A DNA stretch of 64,000 bases. It comes from Istiophorus platypterus. Its lineage: Eukaryota; Chordata; Actinopteri; Istiophoriformes; Istiophoridae. The translations under genes were made by a program, and so were the position numbers. Of this stretch, positions 49,420 through 63,000 are shown piece by piece. The notes below the pieces were generated by a model. The model was not told where the DNA came from, did no database searches, and saw only the letters and a list, made by a program, of their open reading frames with translations. How positions within the stretch are numbered: position 1 is the stretch's first letter; every line of letters begins with the position of its first letter. The DNA is taken from contig CM029120.1 of assembly GCA_016859345.1 (NCBI GenBank), forward strand, positions 2,324,001 through 2,388,000, written 5' to 3'.

Positions 49420-50359
49420 CTGGGAAATAAAGACCACACACACTCACACAAATAAATATCTTATGTGTGTCCTTAAAGAAGTCAGTATTTTGGGAAAAAT
49501 CTGCTAATTGGCTCTCTTGCCAGGAATTAGGTAAGAGATTCATATCACTCTCATTTCTGTACATACTAGAGTCTCTCAACCCAGTTAACGGGCAAATGAA
49601 GGTATAGCATTAAACATGTCAGTACTAACAAGTCCTAACATGTTTAATGCATTTCCTACTTCATAAAACATTTGTGGAGCTTTTTTTTAAATTCTTACAA
49701 AATTGTTTGGTTCAGCTACTGTTTTTTTTTTCCTACTGGCACTTTGCTAAAATTTTAACAACACAATCCCACCACCAGAAATTTTGTGTGTGTGTGTGTG
49801 TGTGTGTGGGGGGGGGGGCTATTATGTCACATTTCTTGCTCGTAGCGTTCGTCTAAGTCCTTTCATGTGTGCTGGTAGGACAAATAATATAAACAATACA
49901 CGGGCTCTGGCCCCTGAAAGCATCACACCACGGCACAGCCACCATGCAAAAAGCTCAAGTGGCTTACATCATGCTACAAAACCACATTTACCTAATTGTT
50001 GCTTGTCAGTATTTGCTAATAATTGGTTTGCCTGTCACCCTCCCTTTTGCTATCAAGCTTTTTCACCTGTGCAAACTCTCTATTAGTTGCCAGGTGTCCC
50101 AGGAATCTTATCTTTTTCCATCATAATTAAAAGTTCGACTGGATCCTAACTTTAGAGAAGGGACATGGGGGGGGGGCTAAATCGCGAAGTCGGGTGGTTG
50201 CAATTAGAGATGGTCCTGTGATCTAAAGCTCATATATTTGACCCCCACCCCCCACCCCTGCAGACTACTCCTAAAGCAAGACATTATCATCATCATCTCC
50301 CTCCGCTGCACTCTGATCTCCCTGTTGGGTAGAGCAAACAAAAAGATGAGTCTCCTCCC

Positions 50360-50430
50360 TGAGGGGGGTGGGAGGGTGGGGGTGGAGTGGGGGTGGAGTG
50401 GGGGTGGGGTGGGGTTGGGGTGGAGGGGTC
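50360..50430 (+). repeat. GGGTGGAGT minisatellite
   Basis: Several units of about 11 bp related to GGGGGTGGAGT and shortened GGGGTT variants. It is strongly G-rich on the plus strand and lies in the gphb5 intron. Confidence 0.85.
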
Positions 50431-50828
50431 CATAGAGTATCACTAAACAAAGCTTGGGCCCCGCTGCGCACACTAGCTACACTGCAGTAATAAAGCAGGG
50501 TGAAATCCTGAGCCTCCTAACGCCTCTTGTCACTGAACACAATGTGCGAGATGAAACTTTTTTTTTGTAATCAGCATCCGGTGACTTGTGAAATCCAACT
50601 ATGTCTCCTATGCACTTGAGGCACTGTTAAGGGAAGTGCCACTGTCACTTCAATCTCCGGGTTCCACGCCGCTTCCCATCCTTTGCAGAGCGTTAACTCC
50701 ATTTTTTCGGAGTACGCTGCTCTAAAAGCCTTCTGCCCCCCCCCGTCTAATGCAAGATTTACACTTCAGCAACCTCTCTTTACTCTGTGACAAGTAATAC
50801 GTCTTGATTTGGTAATATAAACACAGAG

Positions 50829-50832
<4 letters not shown>

Positions 50833-50893
<61 letters not shown>
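50833..50893. repeat. (AT)n microsatellite
   Basis: About 30 AT units in the gphb5 intron, read directly. Confidence 0.95.
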
Positions 50894-50896
<3 letters not shown>

Positions 50897-51185
50897 CGGA
50901 TGTCTCGCGTACATATCCGTATCTGTCTGGCTCTGTATCCACAGTATTTATCTTGCTGTCTGTCTTTTCATCCGGACCAGCTGAACCTGCATCTAATCCA
51001 TCCTCTTCTTCTTCTTCTTCTTTTTCTCTTTTTTCTTCAGGTGCAAGCTGATGCAGGCTCTTTTGTGTGTGTGTGTGTGTGTGAGAGAGTGAAAAGTTGT
51101 CAGCCTTGCTCACGTTCCCTCTCTATATAATCCCCCCCCCGTGTATGTGTGTTTACAGAACGGAGGCCGCCTCCCGTCCTCTCAC

Positions 51186-51384
51186 CTCCCAGGTCTCGCA
51201 GCGCCCCCAGCAGGCGTCGGTGGTGATGTGCAGGCCCCCACAGCCGGGTTTCTTGGCCAGGAAGGTGAACTCCCGGACGGCGCAGCCGACGAAGCGCCGC
51301 AGGTCGACGGCCGACTCGCCACGGGCGGGGGGCGATTGGAGGAGAGATGCCGAGAGGAGGAGCCAGCAGAGCCCTGGTCTGGGC
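51186..51384 (-). CDS. gphb5: gphb5, exon with signal peptide end and first half of the cystine knot
   Basis: Read on the minus strand, this exon encodes PGLCWLLLSASLLQS (hydrophobic core of a signal peptide), then the conserved block RRFVGCAVREFTFLAKKPGC and ITTDACWGRCETWE, ending at the donor GTGAGA after Glu. It supplies four of the ten cysteines of the mature subunit; with the next exon this gives the ten-cysteine pattern of GPHB5. The 3' border is firm. The 5' border is not: no in-frame ATG lies near the signal peptide, so the start is probably in an upstream exon. Possible acceptors are GAG (exon from 51384), CAG (from 51378) and CAG (from 51373). Only the first keeps frame with the candidate exon at 52141-52172. 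An in-frame ATG about 150 bases further upstream would give an unusually long leader. Confidence 0.93.
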
Positions 51385-52140
51385 CTCCGGACGGTGAGAA
51401 GTTGAGAGAGGTTTAAAAGAAGGTGTTGAGATATGAAGAAAAGTTTGTGATGAGTGAGAAGAAGCAGTTTAAAGGCAGTGTTTTCAGTCGTCTTCAGGTT
51501 AGAGGTGCAGGTAAAGAAGCAATTCAGATGGTTGTTCAAGAGTATTTGAGTAAATCAAATATATTCTTGAGTAGATCATTCATAAACTGAAGTTTTTTGC
51601 ATCTGACTCTACATTATCTGTGACTTTGACAGACTTTAAAAGACCATATAAATATAAAGGCTTTCAAATGTAAACTGCACTAAACTGGTTTTCTGTTGAC
51701 TCAACTGATTTCTCTTTTATTTCTGAAGCACCTTCAGGGACTATTTGTCCATTTTGAGTTGAGAGCTGAAGTTAATATTTCAGAGCTCCTCCTTGACCTC
51801 GGCAGCAGCGGTTGGGAGCAGTTTATTTGAAAGGTCTGTTTAAGAAGTAGCTTTCAATCACATCACATCCCTTAAGGAAGAAAAAAAAAAAAAAAAGGGA
51901 AACTTGGGAACATCAAACTCTGTCTGCCGTTGGTCATGTGGTGCGATCAAAAGGTCCAGAGCAACGACTAAACCCACCTGCTGAAACTGTCTTCTCAACA
52001 ACAGCTGTTATCAAGGTCAAGAAAAAACTTTTTGCAGTTTTTGTTTTCAACTCCAACTTGACATAAGGCAGCATTTCTTCTGAATAGATTTTCCTGGTGA
52101 ATTACAGTGAATCGAAACAATCTTTCCTGAGTTTACTCAC

Positions 52141-52172
52141 CATTGTGACCTCTTCCTTTGCAGCGCCGCCAT
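52141..52172 (-). CDS. gphb5: gphb5, candidate first coding exon
   Basis: On the minus strand, GTTATGG (ATG at 52172-52170, G at -3 and +4) opens a frame MAALQRKRSQ and ends at a consensus donor GTGAGT (52140-52135) after two bases of a codon. Joined to the acceptor before 51384, it gives a basic n-region followed by Trp and the hydrophobic core of the next exon, a normal signal-peptide layout. Joined to the stronger CAG acceptor (exon from 51378), it would create an immediate TGA. The start model is therefore tentative, and another upstream exon is possible. Confidence 0.4.
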
Positions 52173-55100
52173 AACTGTAAACCTCCGCTGTTGAACAGAC
52201 GTCGAAGTACAACGGCGCGCCAGAGTTCAGACAGGTTGCCCGCTCAGGCGAGCAGCTCTTCTCGCACGCCGGCCTGCGGTATCAGCTCTGAGGTTGTACC
52301 GTGGTGAGGACGAGCCACAGCACTTGTCACTGTTCGCTCCTCAGACCCTAACCACCTGCTAATGGATCTGACAGTGCAAGGCCGGGGCTTTCTGTTTTTG
52401 TATTTTTAAATCATCCCCTGTTCCGCCAATCAAGTGCCAAAGTCCCCACCTCAAGTCTCTCTCTCTCACCCCGACTCCCTAAATCCCCCAGAGGCCCTTC
52501 TACCTGTCGCCGCCCGTCCAGCTCAGCCACCAGCTCGTTCCCACTCCATTAGCTTGATTAGGGGAAAGAGTCTGGCCCTTTGTTCATAGTCATCCACACG
52601 GAAAAGGAGGGAGGGGGGGGGCTACCCAAACACAGTGCCTACCTGTGTCTGCTGTCGCTCATCCGAGCTCAATTAGCTGGCTCCAGAGTCAGGGCACGGC
52701 TCCTGTTCTCACACGCCGGCTGTAATGACTTCACCCCCGAGCCCCAGCACTGCTGTTTGCCTTATGCTGCCACTTTGTCTCATTCTTTTCATCTTGTCTT
52801 TTTTTACCTCTTTTTTTGTGCCACATAACATTTTCTCGCACATGGAGAGAAAGGGAACATTATCTGGGCTGTGTCTTACAGGCTTTTACTGCATGGATCA
52901 TTCACTTTAGACAGAATATTTGCACGTCGGAGGATGCGTCAGAAAATGACAGGAGGAGGAGGATGAGGAGGAGGAGGAGGGAGGCGAGTGGATGTGAAGG
53001 AAAGGGAACTGACTTGGATGAGTAAGTGCCTCATCAAGAAATTACCAGCGTCGTAGGCGGCGGCCCGGGCCGAGCAGAGCAGTAAGAACAGGGCCGGTCT
53101 CGAAGCACTTCGAGAGATGAATCTTTAAAAGTTTAAAATGAAAAAGGTTAAGGGTGCTGAGGCCAAGCAATTAAAGTTAGATTAGGAAACATCGAGCAGG
53201 ATGAGTCAGGGACGGGCTCACGCTCCTCTCAGGCGCCCCATCCTCCCCACTATCAGAGAGAATTACCCATCCGGAGGCTATTATTGAGCAATGTGCACCG
53301 TGCGGAATGGCAGAACGCATGTAATTGGATAACAGGGGCGATTACAATGATGTTAATTGTAACCCAGTACAAAGGGAGTAATCCTGGATTTCCACAATCC
53401 GGCTTTTGTGTAATTATTTGCAGATGTTAATGAGAGATTCTTTTTAAGTTCTATTTTCTTTTCTCTTTGTTATACTTTATTTCTATGAGGAAATCCATCT
53501 TCTTCATTTAACCAGACCTGACTAATAGAACCGGGGGGGGGGGCACACTGCAGCAGAAATGAAGCAAAGCCCAATTCTTAGGCTGATGTCTTATATAAGG
53601 GCAATGACAGGGAGATTTATTTTAACACTTCAGCCAACAAGCATGTATTTATGTGAGAGAGGAAACCTGTGTAAACTCAGGGGGAATATGGAGAAATCCA
53701 CAGAGAAATTTTTATCACCAATATTTGACCCCTTGCAGCTGTTTGCTGTGAGGAAACGTGGTTGAAAGTGCAACTAATAACCCTGAACAGTCTGTAGAAG
53801 GGTGATACATTAAAGTAAAAACCAACATGAAGCGTCTCACTAGGAACTTCCAGGACAGCGGAAGTAGCTGTTAAGTCTCAGCTCAATAGCTCATTTCTGA
53901 GCTTTTGACAGTGTTGCGCAGTCTTTGCCAGCAGATGAAGTCGGCTCAGTTGTGATGGAGCTTGTGTTTCAAAGTTTTTGTGATCCTAACACTTTTAGGA
54001 CTCCTTGTCCATGTTTGCTTAAAAGTTGATTGATGAAAAATTGATGATAATCAACATGGTGATGATGATAACAACCGTTGAATGTTTGTTTTCTTTGTAC
54101 TTTGTGTTAATTTTTATGTAAGTACTCAAATGTTATCAATCCGTATGAATAAGTACAATTAACATGGAAATTACAATACACATGCTATTAAAAAAAAAAA
54201 AAACACAATATCTGAGAGATTCCTTAAATAAAGTTATAGGTTACAAACATCTGCACTGATTTTATTTGGAATATGGCGTTATGATCGTTTATCTGCACAT
54301 TTTCTACTTTATAGGGGAAAACTAATCAGTAAGTATTGAGTCATATGATTATGTTTTAAGTGTGTTTTATTTTTGGTGAAGTGATCTTTCATTTGCACTT
54401 TGATGCATGCTGAACTGACAGAAAGCACAGGAAGAAGACAAGCAGGCTTCAGAGCATTGCCACTTTGAGTCCACCTGTGAGTAAATGAAAAGTTGGCCCA
54501 TGATAAGAACAGGATGTCCTGGCAGCAAAACATCTTTAATGCCCCTCTGGCTTCACTCATATAAATCAAGACTTCATGTGAAACGCTGAGGAATCGGGAG
54601 GGTTTTTTTGCCTGCAGACATCACCAGTCCAGCAGTGTTGTGCTGACCTCTGGTGCTCACTTTTAGTAATTATTCTTTCACACCTTTGAGATATGACGTC
54701 TCATGATATATTTGAAACCTTATTTTAGTGCTTCTTACAAGCCCATATAAATTTCAACTGATCTTTCCATCATCTTATGTCTTTTAGAGGCACATAGATC
54801 TTATTTGTCACCATTTTCTGAGTGTCTGTGAAAAAAAAAAAGTTTTGTTTTGATATTTTCAATATAATTAAACATAGGTAATCTGTTAGGACAACGTGGC
54901 TCCACACAGATCTTGGAGAACCTTCTGACTGCTGAATCAGCCTACATGAACTTTGACCTCTGTGTCAGCCAGTCAGTTCATTCAAGGGCAACTTGGGAAA
55001 CCGAGGGATCATATGTGTAGCAGCTGCTTCAAGAACTGCATAATGTGTTTAAACTTGCTCTGTAGATTATCAGCCGACATTAATAGACTTGGAAACACAA

Positions 55101-55274
55101 AGACATTTCCCATATTTGAGTGGAATTCCCTTTAATGAAAAATAACACAATTTGCTCACAGTGCAAAAGAGCAAATTCGTGACTGAGTCTAATCGAGTCA
55201 GCTCCTGATAACAGAGCATGAACTTCTTGATGTTTTTCTTTTTAACCTCTGATAGCCTATATATATTTTATATA

Positions 55275-55318
<44 letters not shown>

Positions 55319-55400
55319 CAACTTTTACCACTTATTTTACCACTTATTAAATTGTATTATCACATGTTTATTTGATCATTTTGATTTTTTTTTAATTTTT
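52173..55400. other. Intergenic region between gphb5 and the syne2-like gene
   Basis: No gene was recognised. The gphb5 promoter should lie just above 52173. The stretch 53265-53450 is rich in TAATTG/TAATTA words and could be a conserved non-coding element. GGA-triplet runs sit at about 52950-52985 and an (AT)n array at 55257-55316. Confidence 0.6.
55257..55316. repeat. (AT)n microsatellite
   Basis: TATATTTTATATAT units grade into about 17 plain AT units. It lies 100 bp upstream of the NRF1-type site. Confidence 0.95.
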
Positions 55401-55413
55401 AACAAAAAATAAC

Positions 55414-55423
55414 GCGCATGCGC
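55414..55423 (+). promoter_or_regulatory. NRF1-type site, candidate promoter of the syne2-like gene
   Basis: The palindrome GCGCATGCGC followed by A matches the NRF1 consensus (Y)GCGCATGCGC(R). Such sites are typical of TATA-less vertebrate promoters. From here to about 56650 CpG dinucleotides are more frequent than in the flanks. The transcription start is not determined. Confidence 0.45.
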
Positions 55424-56429
55424 AGCCTAATACTCCTAAACGGCCGCGAAATTTGAATATCGTGTTTTAAAGAGTTTCCAGACATAAATTAGGGGATTTA
55501 ACGTTTCAGTGTTTCATTTGAAGCAAAAGTTCTTCAAAGACAACGCTGGGTTTCACTTAGCCGTTAGAATCTTCTAGAGGTTTGGACCTGACAAGTAGGC
55601 GAACGGTGGTTAGCTAGTTTTGTAGCTAACTGTAGCTAACCCATTTTAGCCCGATACGGTTAACAGATGTAACGTTAGCTGACAGAAATAGCCTTAGTTA
55701 CAGGTGCAGCATGTAATAACATCCTCAGTTCGGCAAAATATCGTGTGTCCACACCATTATAAGGACGACAGGGCTTATTTTAAGGTCGGTTGAACAGGAC
55801 AGATCAGAATATTATCCTTTTAAAAAAAATGTTTAGAAAGTTTGACGATAAGTTAAACTAGCGTTAGCCAACGATCTGCCACAGGTGCAAATTGGACTAC
55901 TAACGTTAGCGTCAGCGCAGTTTAATCATCGATAAAATAGCTTCATCTAATGCTAATATATATTCTCGGCAAAAAAATCCGCGTCGCCCGGTGAACAGTA
56001 CTAAGCATGATTTGTTAAATTAGCTATTCTAGAGATGCCATCACAGGTGGAGGGAACTAGCATAAGCTTTATTTAGCTTAATCGCGTTAAATACGTAACA
56101 CCAGGCTACGCTACGTTCTTACTTTACGTTGATTCCTGGTCCAGTTTAACTAGTCGCGCCACCACAGTGTCTCTTAACAGGCCCCTCTCTCTTTATTTTC
56201 TGCTCTTAATAGTTGATACCCCCCTCTCCGTTGCAACCTTTATGAATGAATGACAGTAGACCTGAGACGCACCAGGTTTTGGACCCGGTCCAGACTGAGC
56301 CGACGATTAATTTAAGGCTACGTGCGCCGGTCGGGGCCGGACCTTTGACCCGGGTGATCGCCACCAGTGCCAGTCTGGGACAGGACAGGACGTGTGTGTG
56401 TGCTCGACCCTGACTGGTTTCTATATTTA

Positions 56430-56652
56430 GTATCCCAGTGAGTTTTGTTTTTTTTTTGGCTCGGCCCCGGTATGGCTCCGGCTTCTCGGGTGACAGCTCG
56501 GCCCGTCCCGCAGCCCTGCGGACTCCAGATCTGTCGAACTGCGCCTCAGGTTTCGTCTCCACAGCGCAAGTTCCCGAGCTTCCACATCAGAGATCATCAC
56601 TGCCCGGACCCCTGCATCTTGCATCTTTCCAGTAACGCACCCTTTGCTGCAT
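56430..56652 (+). other. Candidate non-coding exon 1 of the syne2-like gene
   Basis: A CpG-rich stretch ends at a consensus donor GTGAGT (56653-56658). Splicing to the acceptor at 63645-63646 would give a 5' UTR exon and a 7 kb first intron. The upstream border is arbitrary. An open frame of 65-100 codons crosses it but has no recognisable homology. Confidence 0.35.
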
Positions 56653-59600
56653 GTGAGTACAAGCAACTTTTTGAACGTTTTTGTTTTGTTTTTTTCTTAA
56701 ATTTGACCAGAAACTTCAAAAATAACGAACTGTATCTGCATTTGTAAAGAATGCACCGGCTCTTGACTGTGCTATTTTGGTGGCTGGATTTACATGAGCT
56801 GTAATTGATCACAGATATAATAAATAATGTCACAGCTGTCATTCCCTGTGCTCGAGGAGAATGACTTTCCATTACACGTTTCCGTAAACCTGCATGGGGC
56901 AACCGAACCGCGGGTAATCTGCGTTATTAAAAAGTCGTCTGGTCCTCCTCAAGGACCCATTACGAGGCTCTGGTGCGCTGATCGGAAGGCAGCTGTGCAC
57001 ACGTGTTCCTCTGTTGCTATTTTTGGGCCCTGACAGCTTCATAACACCTACACAATCTTACATTCCTGCAGTCAAAGGGGAGCGAACTTTGTAGCACTTG
57101 ATAACACACAGCGGTGATCCAAAAAAAGGTCAACTGCAATAAAGCAAACCTCAGTCTAGATGGGTTGTAAACTAAATAACATTTGTAGATATTGTCCATA
57201 TTTTTTATGATGTATTAATAGATTATTTTGCCCAAATAACGGCAAAGAGCAGTTTTAAGCACCAAGGATATAACTGGATGGCTTTATAAGGTATTCATTC
57301 AAAAAAATTAAAATTTCTTGTCATACTCTAAACACTAATTTTAGGTACCATGTCTAAATTATTGATTATGATTATCAATCTATCTAAATGAAAATTTTCG
57401 GTCTAGTCAGAGGGAGGATTTTACTATCCCCCCTCCCCATTTAACTGACAATCACTTGCTTCAGAGTTTGTGCCATGATGAATGCGTTGACAGAGATGCA
57501 GTGAAGGGTAAACCCACATAAAACTTAGATTTAGTTTCAGAGAAATGCAGAGTAATTGACTTATTTTTTTTCTAAGGCTGAGGGACATTGTAAGTTAAGG
57601 CTGACAATGTCTAATTTTCAGACACTGTATTAAAGTCTATGCCCTTAAAAAGTCCCCCAAAAAATTCAATCAGAATTCTGATTAACATATATGTAAATTT
57701 GAACCCACTGGTATGTGATTTTTGTTATGATCCTTGGAGTTTATTCAGCAGTTTATTGACAGATTGTCGATGAGGGCACATCTATTTAATTTTTTGTTTT
57801 TTTCAAAAATTCTGCCCACATTATAGAAATAGTCGTCTTAAGCCGAGCTGCTAGCTCTGATATATTCACAGACCCAGTGAGGTTACGTGTCCTTTAATGA
57901 CTTCATTTCTGGACGATGAGTTTTGTGGTGAATGTTACTTTTCACAGCAGATCATTTGGCATCTATTTGTTCAGACACATCATGGCTCTCAAATGACTCC
58001 AGACGACTAAGTGTTGACTGATAGTTTTGCTTTTTATATGACAGTTTATAATCTGTCCATCCTGCAACATTACAAAGGTTTAGGGCTCAGTGCACCATGA
58101 CCACATGTTTGCTACTGTCAGTACTGTAACTACAGCCACAGCTACTACTATTGCTGCTGCTACTGATACTAATACTAGTGCACCACAGTTGTGTCTAGTA
58201 GGTGGTACTAGTTTCCAGTCAAATGGAAACAGAGATTGCCTCTCCCCAGTTCTATCCATCATCATATCTTCCAGGGTGTGTCTGTGTGACAGGTTCAGCA
58301 TCATTGATTCTATTGATTTATGGCCCAGGCTTGAACAAAGAGCTGTTGGAAATCATTTAGAGAGAGCTAATGAGAGAGTATTGTTGCTGCAGAGAGAGTC
58401 ATGACAAGTGGCGAGGAGGAGGAAGCATCAGGAGAGAATGGTGGTGGTGGTGGTGTCAAACCTTGGAGCTGGGAAATGTGGAAGGTGTGATGTTAACAGG
58501 TGTTTGTGTACAACTACCTCCATATTCATTCACCATTTGCACATTAGTATCTGGATCTGCAATAAACTGTAAAAACTCATAAATATTAATGGCATAAATA
58601 TGTGTTGTTTTTTTGTTTTTTTTTACATTAAGATCCAGGACATTTTTCCCTGAGGAACATTTTAAAAATGCACTGTCTCACATCGTAAGGAAGATGATTT
58701 GAAAAATTCCTGGACCCGGCACTTTAACATGATCCCCAACCAAAACTGAATAGGTTCCTTCTCCTCCTATGCCCCAGCCTGTCACCAAGTTTGGTGCATA
58801 TTGGTTCCCTACTCTGTGTGTAATCCTGCTGACAAATAAACAAACAAACAAACCAAAAAACAGATGCGGGTTAGAACACAACCTCCTTGGTTGAGGTAAT
58901 GAAGGACAGACTAGTCCTCTAGCCCTCACCACATATGGTATTCCTGTAGTTGAGTTGAGTTTAGTAACGACTTAAGAATGTTTATATTCTACACCTACGA
59001 TACAGTAGTTAGCTGGTTATCTACCATGTTTCAATCGGTCACACTGATGAGGAGTGATAAAGTGAGAAAAGAGAGGTTACTTAGAGACGTGTCTTCAATA
59101 CCGGCACTGTTAGACTGAACTGCTGTTTTAGTGAGCCGTTTTTTCTGTACGGGACTTTGTGGTACACCAGCCTACTCAGCTGCATCGGTCTCATCCACGC
59201 CTTTTGCTGTGTTTCTGTCTGTTTTTTCTAATGAACGTAGCTATGTAGCCAGCTAGCAGGATACATAGGAGGATGACTTGCCCATTCCTCATTCCACCTT
59301 CAAAGTTCTGATTGTTTTTCCAGCTGTAAGAAACAGCTGTCACCAAACACAACACCAAACCTCTCTCAATCGCTGAACAAATCTGCACAATTATCTGCAC
59401 AATTGCACAGTATATTTATAGTAATTGTTAAAAATGGCACTGCTCAAAAATATGATGCTTTTTTGTCCGATTGCAGGCTTTTTTCAGTCTGTGCTGAACA
59501 TCCTCTTTACTTTAAATTACCATGTACTCGATAATCTGGTTTCAGCTCATGTCTAGGAATTTATAATAAGTGAAACTAAACTGTAGGGGCAAAGCAACCA

Positions 59601-60007
59601 TCCTGGTCTGTTAGTGTGAAGCAGACAGGGTAACCTACCAATTAGAGATGGAAGGTTTCCTGTAGTTGACTGGTTTTGTGGCTGTTAAAAGAATTGAGTC
59701 ACATTAAAAGTATTCACCTATCTCTCTGACTTGGGCAACTCTCAAGTGTAAACGGGATTGAATGCATCTCTCCCTCTCTCCCCCATGAACCTCCACACAG
59801 GTCGGTGTAAATGTTGGCACTTCCCCACATAAATATATTTTAGTATCTAAAGCTGGTGTCGTGGCCTCATGATGTCCCCCCCCCCCCGTACTTTTTCCAC
59901 AACATTGTGTGATGTGTTTTGTTGCCCTCTGCCATGTTTCTACAATTAGAGCTGACCGGAGTGACTTGTGACTTTGACTCAGGGAAACTCTGTCACAGGC
60001 TTTGCTG

Positions 60008-60084
<77 letters not shown>

Positions 60085-63000
60085 GTCTCTTTCTCTCTCT
60101 CTCTCTCTCTCTCACCCTTCTCTATGCTCTCCCTTCATTTTCTTACTGTTACTGACTCATACTGGCTTTTTGTTTCTCTCTCTCTCTCTCTCTCTCTTTC
60201 ATATTCTGACTCCTATATTCTCTCCTTCAGGTTCATCTCCCTGACACATGCTTTCTCATTCTCGTCCCCTCTGCTCTTCTTTGTTTCATCTTCCTCAACT
60301 CTACCCCCCCCCCCCCCAATTTGAGCACTGTATTCATCTGTTGCGCGTGACCTGTCTCACTTATTCCTGCCTCCCTTTCTCTCCCTCTCTCCCTCTCTCC
60401 AATTTTCTTTCGGTAATTGTCCTTTGGAAATGTATTATCTTGCATGGGACAAATAAATCTCACACACCCAGGTGAACAATCACGCCACATCCATTTGTTG
60501 AACGCAGCCAAACTGCTCGGCATAAAAGATCTGTAAGTACGCATCATCTGACTAAATGTTATTATACCTTGATGGCAGCAATTCAAATACACTAAAAATG
60601 ACTTGCAATCCATCAGTGAGAGTTGCTTGTCCTCCCTTTTTCCAACGGTGACTCACACAGCAGTGTTATCCTGCAGGGTTGTTGGCCTACAATTTTACTA
60701 GACATATTAACAACCGTTTGCGGTTTGTTTTTACTAGTTGGAGACAATGAAAAATACAGAGCAGTAAAAGCCGTCCTCCTTTCCTGGAAATGATACATGA
60801 GTTTTAAGGCCGGTGATAGTTTCCCAATTAGTTACTGTCTGCTGGGGACTTTGACTGATTCTTCTTTTTTTTGTTTTGTTTTGTTTTTATTTACAGTGCT
60901 TTGTCTTCCTCTTCCTCTCTTGGGCCCGCTCGCTCTTCCTCCGGCTTTTCCTCTCTTCCCCACCCTCTCTCACCCCTGAGCACCGACTCCCTCACCTCTC
61001 CCCTGTCACTTATTCTGCAGCTGACATGGAGCCTCGGGATAACTTAAATGCCATTCTATAGTGGTTCAAACAACCCCTCACGTATGCACACAGTGGGGTA
61101 TTACTTCAGCGTGGATTCACGTGCCCACATTAACACTGCAGGACGGTGGTTCAGAGTTGGAGTGGTGCTTTTAGAAAGTGGCTGTGTTAATGGCTGCAGC
61201 GCTGTAGAGGTTGAACGGCACCATGCGATTAACCTTGGAAAAACACTCAGAAATACAGCTTCATGGATGTATTTTATTGTTAGTATGAGTGCTATAAATA
61301 TTTTGCTACTAATCTGATGGATGCAAACCTCTTTTCTTGATATCTAATTGTGCTGTAACAGGAGGAGGTTGTGATGGTGTTATCCTATGTAGCCCACTAC
61401 ATACTGCATAAAAGCAGACTATCCAGGAGAGAATAATTTTACAACAGGCTGTTTGAGGACCTTTAGGGTTTTTCTCATGTGACAGCTTTTAAGGACTGTA
61501 AGAACTTAGAAACTTGATTGGTGTCAGTTAGCCGGTGTTCTTCTGGTTAGCCAACACCTCCCCTCCTTCCAATCAAAACCAGGGCTTTGCTGATCATTCA
61601 TCAGGCTCCACAGTCACACTCCAGCTTATTTTAAGCAGTTCTTGGCACCATATTAAACAGGCAGGAGTCCTGAGATTACCTTAACTGTGTTACCTGCTGG
61701 TCCTTTGTCAAAACTCGGGACTTTTGGTATTGTGGCCTCCAGGCTCTACAGCAGCCCTCTTCTCTGTTGGTCCTAATATGAGACTATCAATTTCATCTGT
61801 ATCTTCCAGCCCTGAGTGGCAGGTGGGACAACCCCCCCCCCGACACATCCAATTATTCCCTATCACTATCTGTATTCTTGAATCAGATTGGAAAATGTTA
61901 TGATAAATATTAAACCAAATTTTTGGTTTGTTGTGAAGTGTCAGAGTTTTTGGATTCACTTCTAGTTTGTTTTGTTTTTACTGACTTATTAAAAACTTTG
62001 ATGTCTACAGCTTTGCCCTTTTAGCCTCGTGAGCCAGTATTTGCCATCTTTGGACTTGTTCTACGCTGCTGCAATTAATAGGTGGGTGATACTGGGATCG
62101 AACATGATACTGTCTGTTTTGTCTGTTTAAATGAGATCCCACCCATCTGGAAAGTACAGGCAGGTTAGAGCAAACAAACTATGACTATTTGAAACGATCT
62201 GGCATTTGGTCACGCTGTTTTATTTTAGCCTCACTCCCCCCATCTGCCCCCCTTAAGCTGTCAGTCCTGTTTGTGATCAGCAGAGGAAGAGATGCACTGG
62301 TCAAATCAAAGGCACCTTTTTTTCTTTCACAGTGTGATTTGTTTAGGCAGGCGCGTCAGGAACGATGTCTAGATGTCACGTATTTTTTCTCAGTTCACTT
62401 GTTCATATCCCAGGGCGAAGCAGAACAAGATAAAACACAGCCCGGCACCCAGCAACTCTTCATCCAGTACTTAATCTAAACAGCCAATGAACAGTGTCGT
62501 ATTTTAGAGGTGTTTTCTGCTGGTTGATGAAGTGTTGGGAGCAGAACTTGGCTTTCTCTGTCTTTGAATGATGCCTGTGCTAAACTTGAGGTCTCTTGGG
62601 AGGTTGTTGTGCTTTTTCATGTTCTTTGTGTGTCTGCGTTTGTGCAGTAGGATTATGTCTTTGTAAAGCACTTCTTGAGGTTTGATTTGAGACCTTACAC
62701 AAACCTAGCCCTTGGCCACGTGTGGCTAAGGGCCAGTAAAAAGTGTGAACAGATCTTTTTGGCCTGAACAGTGAGGACATAAGAGCTTAAAAGCGGTTGC
62801 GTTGTCCAGGAGAGTTTTCATAATATTCCTGATGGTGAAAAGACTAGAGATTGGTCCGCTCGGTGTCTCCATCAGTAACACACAGTGTCCAGCAGCAGAT
62901 AGACCTGAAGCAGGTGCTCCATATTGGGATAATTATCTGTACAGTACACACAATAATCCACGGTGACACTGATTGCATCTTCTCAAAACCTTGGGGACTT

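Larger units (their letters stand above)
49420..51185 (-). other. gphb5: gphb5 intron (1.77 kb)
   Basis: Bounded on the minus strand by the donor GTGAGA (51185-51180) and the acceptor CAG (49422-49420), joining Glu to Lys in phase 0. It contains a TG run plus G10 at about 49786-49819, a GGGTGGAGT minisatellite (50360-50430) and an (AT)n array (50833-50893). No coding sequence was seen. Confidence 0.9.
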
